From the NCBI GenBank assembly GCA_009746045.1, contig RPFO01002241.1:1-40000 (forward strand): DNA of 40,000 nucleotides, written 5' to 3'. Origin of the DNA: Mesostigma viride (taxonomy: Eukaryota > Streptophyta > Mesostigmatophyceae > Mesostigmatales > Mesostigmataceae). The translations under genes and the position numbers were made by a program. Below, in pieces: positions 1 through 6,099 of the stretch (position 1 is the stretch's first letter; each line of letters starts with the position of its first letter). The notes below the pieces were generated by a model. That model saw nothing but the letters and a program-made list of their open reading frames with translations, was not told where the DNA came from and did no database searches.

Positions 1-116
1 AATCGGGACGAAGGGCGTCTTCACCACGCGATGATCACCCCTCCGTGATCGTCGGAGGTCTTTGTGCCCGTCGTCCGTATATGTCAACAATCACAGGTAT
101 TGCCCGTTCCGCGAAG

Positions 117-359
117 TCACGCGCAGGTCACGGCGTCCTCCCCTCGCAGGCCTCCGTCTTCATCCAATTCGATCCCGCCGTTGGGGCTAGTCAGAGAGAC
201 GTCAACCTTCCAAGTGATAGGAAGCTTCCTTTGATAGGCGTACGGTGTCGTGTTCTGAATGCCCAAGGTGACCCCCGGTATCGCTCCATCGCCTATCAAG
301 ACCCACGTTGTGCGGCGTGGAATTCTCCCAGTAACTCTCGGTCGGCTGGTCGATCCGCC
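117..359 (-). pseudogene. Open continuation of the fibre-like gene beyond its stop codons
   Basis: After the TAA at 375-377 and the TAG at 360-362, the same minus-strand frame is open for about 80 codons to a stop near 117. The translated segment (for example VTLGIQNTTPYAYQRKLPI) has the same beta-rich, Thr/Gly-rich character as the upstream gene. It could be the lost C-terminus of the fibre-like protein or a chance open stretch. No start context was seen for it as a separate gene. Confidence 0.3.
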
Positions 360-374
360 CTATGTCCCAGGCCG

Positions 375-1151
375 TTAGAGGGGCGTATGTCGCGTGATGT
401 GGAGGCCGTTAGAGAGTCTCTGCATCCTATTCAGGTCCCTAGTCGTCGCAAACCCGACCTGAGAGAAACTCATCAGTTTTCCAAAATACGCATGACCGGT
501 GCTTCCAAAATGGATTTCGTCCATGTGAGGACCGTCTACAGTCTGGCTTGCGTTGATCGGATCCAAAGCCCCAAGAACCTGGACTTGGTACGTGCATTTC
601 CCGTCGCTGTCTCCTCCCGTGACCGTGTAGGGAAGAAGTATGCGGATATCCTGATTGTTTGTGATCGTGAACGTAGTTCCAGGGGCAGACAAGGTGCCGT
701 TCTCGTATTGGATCGTGAACATGGCGCTAGGGCTGGGCAATGTGGTGTATCCAACACTGTGCCTATCAAATAGCCAGTCGATCTGATCGCGCGTCAATAT
801 TCGCGGGTCTGCGACGATCTCGGAAATTGTCGCGTATTGGTCGAGCAGTCGCAAAGAGGAAATCCGAATCCAATCTGCGACGATGCCCCCGTCGACCTCT
901 AACATCCCGCTTGTCTCGCCTGTCGTGACGGCCGTCCATTCGCTGTAGTTGTCGCCCAGTCTCACTCGCGTCGGGGCGCTCGGGTATACGTAGCGGACCC
1001 CGTTAACGGTGATGTGCGAGTCGAAGGGATGGACCTGCAGCTGAAGGGACTGGAGATCGCTCTCGAGGTCCGCAATTCGCTCGTCCACCGTGTCCTCTCC
1101 GAGCCCTGTGCTCAGGTTATAATTGGCAGGATTCCCGCTAACCACGACCAT
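375..1151 (-). CDS. Putative virion fibre-like protein, coiled coil plus beta-rich domain
   Basis: I do not recognise a named family. The 258-residue product has a short heptad-like segment near residues 19-40 (EDTVDERIADLESDLQSLQ) followed by a Gly/Thr/Val/Ile-rich part that looks beta-structured. This is the usual layout of trimeric fibre or receptor-binding proteins, so a virion surface role is an inference. The gene is divergent from the coiled-coil gene on the other strand, with a 39-bp AT-rich gap between the two ATGs. The frame ends at a TAA at 375-377 and meets a TAG four codons later, after which it stays open again to 117. The end may therefore be native or a decayed remnant. Its place beside a packaging ATPase supports a structural role. 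Confidence 0.5.
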   Translation of the reverse strand: MVVVSGNPANYNLSTGLGEDTVDERIADLESDLQSLQLQVHPFDSHITVNGVRYVYPSAPTRVRLGDNYSEWTAVTTGETSGMLEVDGGIVADWIRISSLRLLDQYATISEIVADPRILTRDQIDWLFDRHSVGYTTLPSPSAMFTIQYENGTLSAPGTTFTITNNQDIRILLPYTVTGGDSDGKCTYQVQVLGALDPINASQTVDGPHMDEIHFGSTGHAYFGKLMSFSQVGFATTRDLNRMQRLSNGLHITRHTPL

Positions 1152-1190
1152 GTTGTTCTAATATTATCTAAGACATTAACTATAGCGCCA
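1152..1190. promoter_or_regulatory. Bidirectional viral promoter region
   Basis: This 39-bp AT-rich gap separates two divergent viral start codons. On the plus strand it carries ATCTA at 1166-1170, ten bases, then TATAGCGCC at 1181-1189, one base before the ATG at 1191. The spacing matches the promoter-like motifs upstream of the AT-hook and primase genes. The minus-strand gene must be controlled from the same few bases. Confidence 0.5.
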
Positions 1191-1747
1191 ATGAACCCAG
1201 TCCCAGACGCCCCAGATTCGCCAACGAGCCCCGCCGCCGCCGACGTGGAATCGACAGCACCCAGGAGCCCGTAAAGACCGAGGAGGTTAGCAAGGCCGTG
1301 AAGTACAAGAAGGGCGCACAACTCTCCGAGGAGCAGAAGCAGGCCCTCAGGGACAAGATGCGGCCGTACCACCAGAAGAGGAACGAGGAGCGCGCCAAGA
1401 AGCGCCAGGAGGAGCGCGAGGCCGAGATCACCAAGCGCAAGGTCCTTGAGAAGGAACTCGAACTCCAGCGGCAGAGACTGGTCGAGCTCGAGCTGGAGGA
1501 GAAGCGAAACAAGTTCCGGATAGAACGACTGTTGGCCGCCGAGGAGGTCGCCGAGACTCCGACGGACACCCCTCGACCCCGCCGCGGGAAGAAGCCAAAG
1601 TACGAGGTCGAGCAGGAGGAGCGCGAACAGGCCGCCAAACCGAAAGCCCCTCCGCCTGCCGTGAAGACCGCGCCGACTCTCACGCCTTACGAGCAAAGGA
1701 TGCTGGCTATCCGGGCATCCCTGCTGGCCTCGCTCAACGACGACTAA
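1191..1747 (+). CDS. Basic/acidic coiled-coil protein, frame interrupted near its N-terminus
   Basis: The main frame (from about 1265 to 1747) encodes a highly charged Glu/Lys/Arg-rich protein with a long predicted helix (EEQKQALRDKMRPYHQKR, then an ERAKKRQEER-type stretch) and a Pro/Lys-rich tail. No ATG exists at the start of this frame. The only good ATG, at 1191, has the viral promoter motif in front of it and reads an acidic Pro-rich leader in a frame that ends at a TAA at 1272-1274. Stepping back one base between about 1200 and 1272 joins the two. The simplest reading is one gene of about 185 residues with a single-base deletion, possibly in the C-runs at 1229-1233 or 1259-1270. Role unknown; a scaffold or minor virion protein is only a guess. 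Confidence 0.5.
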
Positions 1748-1767
1748 AAATCTCTGCCTTCTAATAA

Positions 1768-2652
1768 ATGCCAGAAATCGAGAGCATCCACATCGAGACG
1801 CCGCTCGCCAACAAGGACCTCAAGCTGAAATACGCCAAGACCCGCCAGGTCCCATCCAACGCGCCAAGGCTGCACTTTATCGCCTCTTTTGTGGGCATGC
1901 GAGGGACCGGGAAGACGACGGCGGCCATCAACATGGTCAAGGCGTACTTCGACGCGCACTCTTTCGACAAACTGTACCTGATCTCGGGGTCCGCCACGAC
2001 CGAGCCGAAGTACAAGCTCCTTCCGACGCCCGCCATGAGTATGGAGACGTACACGGACGACAGCTTCAACCAGATGGTGGCGGACATCAAGAAAGACCTC
2101 ACGGAATACGAGGAGTACCAGCGGGACTTGAAGGTGTGGGAAAAGTTCAAGAAGGAGTTCTTAGACGGCCAGAAGACCGAAGAAGACATGGACCTCAACA
2201 TGTTTTTGACCCTCGACAGGCTTCAGTTCAAAGAGCCCGAGACGCGGTTCCAGTACGGGCCTCCCTCCTCGATCATCCTCATCGACGACATGGCGGGGTC
2301 AAAGCTCTACCGGGCGGACTCGAAAGGTCCCGTGTCGTCCTTTGCATTCAAACACCGGCACCTGTTAACGTCCATGGTCTTCGTCAACCAGTCATTCACG
2401 AGCGCGGGAGTTCCGAGGTCCGTCCGCGCCAACGTCTCGTTCCTCGTGCTCTTCCGCACCAAGGACCGGCGGGCCTCGCGACAGATCGCAGAAGAATCGG
2501 CGGGTCACACGTCACCAGAGGACTTCCTGGCACTGTGGGAGTACGCCACCCAAAACAGCCCACACGACTTCCTCGCGGTCGACAACGACGAACCAGACGA
2601 CTCGAAACGCTATAGGAAAAACTTTGATACCTACTTGGTCCTGAAAAAATAA
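1768..2652 (+). CDS. FtsK/HerA-type DNA-packaging ATPase (A32-like)
   Basis: The 294-residue protein is a P-loop ATPase of the kind that pumps viral DNA into icosahedral capsids of PLVs, virophages and nucleocytoplasmic large DNA viruses. Walker A is at residues 43-50 (GMRGTGKT). Walker B is at 169-174 (IILIDD). A sensor Gln sits at residue 208 in a VFVNQSF segment, followed by the conserved VPRSVRAN (R217, R220). An 'HRHLLTS' segment before the sensor is typical of PLV, virophage and mriyavirus-type ATPases. Length fits the family. The ATG lies 18 bases after the previous stop, behind a short AT-rich spacer. The frame is intact to the TAA, and an AATAAA overlaps the stop, which could serve as a poly(A) signal or as part of the next promoter. 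Confidence 0.93.
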   Translation: MPEIESIHIETPLANKDLKLKYAKTRQVPSNAPRLHFIASFVGMRGTGKTTAAINMVKAYFDAHSFDKLYLISGSATTEPKYKLLPTPAMSMETYTDDSFNQMVADIKKDLTEYEEYQRDLKVWEKFKKEFLDGQKTEEDMDLNMFLTLDRLQFKEPETRFQYGPPSSIILIDDMAGSKLYRADSKGPVSSFAFKHRHLLTSMVFVNQSFTSAGVPRSVRANVSFLVLFRTKDRRASRQIAEESAGHTSPEDFLALWEYATQNSPHDFLAVDNDEPDDSKRYRKNFDTYLVLKK

Positions 2653-2680
2653 AATCTATTCTTATTACTATACACTCGCG
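2648..2680 (+). promoter_or_regulatory. Viral promoter-like element of the AT-hook gene
   Basis: AATAAAATCTA (2648-2658), ten variable bases, then TATACACTC (2669-2677) and three bases before the ATG at 2681. The same two blocks with identical spacing precede the primase gene at 5101-5133. The ten-base spacer differs between the two sites, so the conservation is specific to the two blocks. It implies a leader of only a few bases. Confidence 0.65.
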
Positions 2681-3211
2681 ATGGACTTGAAGCAGGCATT
2701 TTCTCAGCCCACGACGCCCTCCCCACAATCTAGCCTCCCAGACCCAGCCACTCACAATTGCGCGGGGCTCAAGGTGAATAACAACTCCTACCGTGGCAGT
2801 TCCGACCGCCGAGATCTGGTGCTCAACCTGGCCACACTCGTGCGCTACCTGACCGGCGCCAGAATAGCACCAAAGGTCCACGAGAGGATGGCGGCGTTTG
2901 TGCGAGAGTGCGGGTACGACGGTGAGCTGCCCCCCACGCATACCGGGATAGGCCACGAGTGCCGCCAAAAGTTGATGCACATCATCGCCATGAAACGCAA
3001 ACCCCGCAACCCTCCCCCTCCGCCCAAGGCCCCTCGCCCCCCGAAAATCAAAAAGGAAGTCATCCCTCGGAGCCCCAAGAAGCGTGGTAGGCCCGCGGGG
3101 TCGAAGGACACAAAGCCGAGGACTCATAATATCGACCCCGAAACAGGTCTTCCCAAGCCTTGGGGGAGGCCTAAGAAGAAATTTACGACGATTCACCGCG
3201 AATCAAAATAG
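2681..3211 (+). CDS. AT-hook DNA-binding protein
   Basis: The 176-residue product has a Ser/Pro-rich N-terminus, a central folded-looking part (about residues 45-105, containing DRRDLVLNLATLVRYLTG), and a very basic Pro/Lys-rich C-terminus. The tail carries two AT-hook-like cores, KKRGRPAGSK near residue 137 and PWGRPKKK near residue 165, which bind the minor groove of AT-rich DNA. I do not recognise the central domain. A nucleoid-like or regulatory role in the virus is inferred. The start is supported by the promoter-like motif ending three bases upstream. Confidence 0.7.
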   Translation: MDLKQAFSQPTTPSPQSSLPDPATHNCAGLKVNNNSYRGSSDRRDLVLNLATLVRYLTGARIAPKVHERMAAFVRECGYDGELPPTHTGIGHECRQKLMHIIAMKRKPRNPPPPPKAPRPPKIKKEVIPRSPKKRGRPAGSKDTKPRTHNIDPETGLPKPWGRPKKKFTTIHRESK

Positions 3212-3669
3212 CTTCGTATTTACCGATCAAACACCTGATATTATCGTCTTATTTTGTAGCCCTTGAGTAGAGCTTTCCGGCGGTATGTTCGGATTTCAAA
3301 ACGGACTACAAACGAGAAAGTTACGCCACTTGGCGCGGGCGCCCCTCACAGCGGCACGGTCCGCAGATCTTTATCTACGGAAATTTCGCATAGAAGTTCT
3401 CTGATATTGTCGACGGGTCACGGTGTCGTGAGCGGAACACTATGGGCACGGGTTCGATTCCCGGTGGAGTCACCTCATATTTTTTTGTTAAAAAAAACTG
3501 TGAATTCCGAAAATGCCCATGGGGGGGGATCATAGGGGGGGGGGACTTTCGCGAAGCGTGGGAAAGTGTAGTAAAGGTGCGCGAGGCCCTTTTTACCTTT
3601 TACAACACCGTTTTCTTGGTGCGTTTAAAAACACAAAAAAAATATCTCATGCATAATTATAGTGCCGCC
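3212..3669 (+). other. Intergenic stretch between AT-hook gene and recombinase
   Basis: No convincing gene is present. It contains the tRNA 3' end, a G-rich patch (3525-3544) and a promoter-like motif just before the recombinase: ATCT at 3644-3647, ten bases, TATA at 3658-3661, with the ATG 12 bases after the start of TATA. The recombinase frame is open upstream to 3442, but the ATG at 3670 with a GCCGCC context is the best start. Confidence 0.5.
3448..3486 (+). tRNA. tRNA 3'-end sequence with Pol III-type T tract (partial, possible att site)
   Basis: Bases 3448-3464 form a T-arm with a TTCGATT loop (3453-3459) and a GGG/CCC stem core. Then come a seven-base acceptor strand TGGAGTC (3465-3471), the discriminator A and CC, and a run of seven T at 3480-3486. 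I could not find a matching 5' acceptor strand (GACTCCA) or a D-arm upstream. It is therefore only the 3' part of a tRNA, resembling the 3' end of some Arg tRNAs. Tyrosine recombinases commonly use tRNA 3' ends as attachment sites, and the recombinase gene starts about 180 bases downstream, so an att core or a junction of two tandem proviruses is plausible. Confidence 0.5.
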
Positions 3670-4941
3670 ATGGTCAAAGTCGTCAGGTCCGAGGAAGAAC
3701 TCCGCCAACGCCGGGAGGCGCAGGCCCGCTACCGGCTCAAACACCCAGAGAAGGCCGCCCTCCAACGGATGCGAGCGATGGCCAAGAAAGACAAGTGGAC
3801 ACCCACCGAGAAGTGGCTGGAGAAGCACGGGACTAACTGCAAAGAGGTCAACGAGGTGCGCGCAACAGTCGGACTTCCGGAAACAGAGTGCGGACCACAC
3901 GAAACACCTTCAAAGCCGCGGACCCTTGAGAAGCAGTTATGGAGCCTTGCGGAGGTGATGGGGGTAGCCGAGAAAGTGCGACCGGAGAACCAACCAGTAG
4001 CCAAAGTGCAAGGAGACAGGGTCATAAAAACGGCCGAGGGGGCGAAAATCTCTTCTATAAAACAGTACGTGGGCCGTGTGGGGCAAATTTTAGACGCATT
4101 GGGCTGCAGTCGGACAGAGCCCGTGACCTGCCTCTTGGACGTTGGCAAAGTCATTCAAACCATCCAGGACATGAAGAAAGGTGACGCGGTAGGAGCCAAG
4201 ACAACCCGCGCCAATCTAGCAGCGGCCATCAACGGGATCAACAAGATCTTCCCACCATCTCGCCAGCTGCCGGCAGAGGTCGTGGAGGCTTACAGAAAGC
4301 AGCAGGCGGTCGAGCAAGAGGGACGACAGGCCGTTGACGCTTATGTGAGCGAGAACGTGGAGCCGGATTACGATTTCAAGACGTTGCAAGGTATTCACAA
4401 GTCCATCAAGGACGCGACAAGTGACGAGAAGTTGATGGGGTACCTCTACCTCTCCGGGAAGGGACTACCGCCCACCAGGTACAATTACCACGATGTGAAA
4501 TTTGTGAAAAGCGAGAAGGAGATCGAAGACCATGAGAATGCCTTTATAGTCCACGAGAACAGGTTCGTGATCCGCAATCACAAGACCTCAAAAGATCTGG
4601 GGCCTATCGATTTTACAGTCCCGCCATCCATGAGAGCATTCCGAAAGCTATTGGAAGAGCGTGCAGCAGCCGGCAAGTGGCTATTCCCAGCCAACCGCGG
4701 CGGAGGACACATGAGCAAGTCCGCATTCGGCGAGAAGTACCGTGCCACTTATCACGGGATCCTGAACACTCGGCGGGCATTCGTCACGGCTTTTGTGAAG
4801 AGGGCGACGTCCGCCGAACGAATCAAACTCGCAAAAGGAATGGCGCACTCCCCGGCGATGGCCATTAGATACGAACGGAACGACACACCGGACGCCGCAA
4901 TCCTTGAGCAAGCCAAGAAGTTGACCGATGAAGATGTTTGA
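3670..4941 (+). CDS. Tyrosine recombinase / integrase
   Basis: The 423-residue protein has a basic helical N-terminus, a probable core-binding part around residues 110-215, and a C-terminal catalytic domain. Catalytic candidates in order are the Arg in PPTRYNYHDV (about residue 271), the Lys in RNHKTSKDLG (about 305-310), the Arg in LNTRRAFV (the usual HxxR His is not obvious), the His in MAHSPAMAIRY (about 392) and the nucleophile Tyr about nine residues later. It would catalyse strand exchange for integration and excision of the viral genome. The ATG at 3670 is chosen over the open upstream frame because it carries the shared promoter motif and a strong start context. The frame is intact. 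Its position beside a tRNA 3' end fits a site-specific integrase. Confidence 0.82.
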   Translation: MVKVVRSEEELRQRREAQARYRLKHPEKAALQRMRAMAKKDKWTPTEKWLEKHGTNCKEVNEVRATVGLPETECGPHETPSKPRTLEKQLWSLAEVMGVAEKVRPENQPVAKVQGDRVIKTAEGAKISSIKQYVGRVGQILDALGCSRTEPVTCLLDVGKVIQTIQDMKKGDAVGAKTTRANLAAAINGINKIFPPSRQLPAEVVEAYRKQQAVEQEGRQAVDAYVSENVEPDYDFKTLQGIHKSIKDATSDEKLMGYLYLSGKGLPPTRYNYHDVKFVKSEKEIEDHENAFIVHENRFVIRNHKTSKDLGPIDFTVPPSMRAFRKLLEERAAAGKWLFPANRGGGHMSKSAFGEKYRATYHGILNTRRAFVTAFVKRATSAERIKLAKGMAHSPAMAIRYERNDTPDAAILEQAKKLTDEDV

Positions 4942-4976
4942 GTTTAATGATCATGTTCTGAAAATTGATTGTCACC

Positions 4977-4999
4977 CTTTTATAACGTAGTTATAAAAG
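4977..4999. repeat. Perfect 10-bp hairpin in the recombinase-primase gap
   Basis: CTTTTATAAC and GTTATAAAAG flank a three-base loop. It sits 36 bases after the recombinase stop, in a 192-base AT-rich gap that otherwise holds only the primase promoter motif. It could act in transcript 3'-end formation or as a replication element. Confidence 0.5.
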
Positions 5000-5100
5000 T
5001 CCGGGTTTTTTCGAGCATCGAGAAAGTCTATTCTTTTATTGATTAATAAAATCCAAGTTTTTGTCCAACCCAAAAAATTCCAACCTGAGTCCAGCCAGAA

Positions 5101-5133
5101 AATAAAATCTAAGCATAGAGGTATACACTCATC
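5101..5133 (+). promoter_or_regulatory. Viral promoter-like element of the primase gene
   Basis: AATAAAATCTA at 5101-5111, ten bases, TATACACTC at 5122-5130, three bases, then the ATG at 5134. Both blocks and both spacings are identical to the element at 2648-2680, while the intervening ten bases differ. Confidence 0.65.
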
Positions 5134-6099
5134 ATGACGACTACACGCATCACCAAGAAGCCATACATCAAGTGCCTGCACGGCCGCAAGTGGTTTGGAG
5201 GCGAGGGTTCTAAGGACCTCTGCAAGGAGAGCGCCCAGTTGAATGGTCACTCATACCTCGCCGCTCTAGATGTCGGAGGCCCAAAAGAGTTCACACATTA
5301 CAGCGACTTTGACGAGTTTGTGAGGATTCGCGAGGAGTGCTGTAGGAGTTATAAGACGCAAACATTGAACGAAATCATACGTCCCGACCAACCATCGTGG
5401 GCATACGTCGACCTGGATGACAGGGTGAGCACGGATTGCGAGTCCGTTGACTACCCTTACCACTTTAAACGGCTGCATGACGCCTTCGCCTGTGACGTTC
5501 TTGATGTGAACCCTGACAATTTCCAGTATAACGTATCAACCGCCACCCGCAAGAAGGGAGGGTGTCTCAAGGTTTCTTACCACATCGTAATCAAGGGCCT
5601 GATCCTAAGCGACAAAAAGACACGCGAGTACTGGTGCAAGTCCTTCCTTCGCTACATCCGCCAACAACTCCTTGACCCCGACTCAACCTTCTACAAAGAC
5701 GCCAACATGTTGCTGAACACCGAACACGCCGCATCGTACATAGAGAAGAACATTAAGGAGATGCTGGAGAACCCCGAGGACTACTACGACGATGAGCTGC
5801 TGCAGTTTATGATTGACAGCCACATCTACGGCAAGGACTGGAACTTCCGGGCAGTCGGCATGCACAAGGGCGGTGAGCGCGACCCTCTCGCCAGTCTGAG
5901 GATTTGCGGAGGGTCGGAGGACGTTCGCGACCACACGATCATCATCTACCCAACGACAAACACTGACGGCGCACAACATGTGAAGGTGCCAGAATCATGG
6001 TTCGCTGTGATGGCGACAAGGAGAAGAAGAAGTACCAATACAAGAACCGCGGTCTCGGGGCTGGGAGCGAGCAGGTTGCGCGGACTATCGAGGCCATGA
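5134..6099 (+). CDS. Archaeo-eukaryotic primase (AEP) domain protein, N-terminal half of a primase-helicase
   Basis: Motifs of AEP/PrimPol-type primases are present in order. The acidic pair in AYVDLDD has D93 and D95. A strand-turn motif VSYHIV has H150. A later DSHIYGKDWNFRAVG segment near residues 228-242 matches the third-motif region, where an Asp is followed by the Arg of 'NFR'. It would lay down primers or copy DNA in viral replication. Homology-like sequence ends at about residue 288 (VPESW); the last 33 residues are Arg-rich and look like out-of-frame translation. The helicase frame begins there, one base back. AEP fused to a UL9-type helicase is known in giant viruses, so a single primase-helicase gene with a one-base deletion near 5990-6035 is the likely state. 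Confidence 0.75.
   Translation: MTTTRITKKPYIKCLHGRKWFGGEGSKDLCKESAQLNGHSYLAALDVGGPKEFTHYSDFDEFVRIREECCRSYKTQTLNEIIRPDQPSWAYVDLDDRVSTDCESVDYPYHFKRLHDAFACDVLDVNPDNFQYNVSTATRKKGGCLKVSYHIVIKGLILSDKKTREYWCKSFLRYIRQQLLDPDSTFYKDANMLLNTEHAASYIEKNIKEMLENPEDYYDDELLQFMIDSHIYGKDWNFRAVGMHKGGERDPLASLRICGGSEDVRDHTIIIYPTTNTDGAQHVKVPESWFAVMATRRRRSTNTRTAVSGLGASRLRGLSRP

Noticed and set aside
45-773. Plus-strand 242-residue open frame
   Set aside because: It is antisense to the fibre-like gene, has no domain and has an Arg/Ser-rich shadow composition.
1112-1696. Leu-rich minus-strand frame
   Set aside because: It is the reverse of the Glu/Lys-rich coiled-coil gene, which always yields Leu-rich shadows.
3442-3669. 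Upstream extension of the recombinase frame
   Set aside because: The extension translates the tRNA-like and G-rich region and lacks a start context. The ATG at 3670 has the promoter motif.
5997-6035. Programmed -1 frameshift site for primase-helicase
   Set aside because: No X-XXY-YYZ heptamer in the primase frame near the junction. An indel is simpler.
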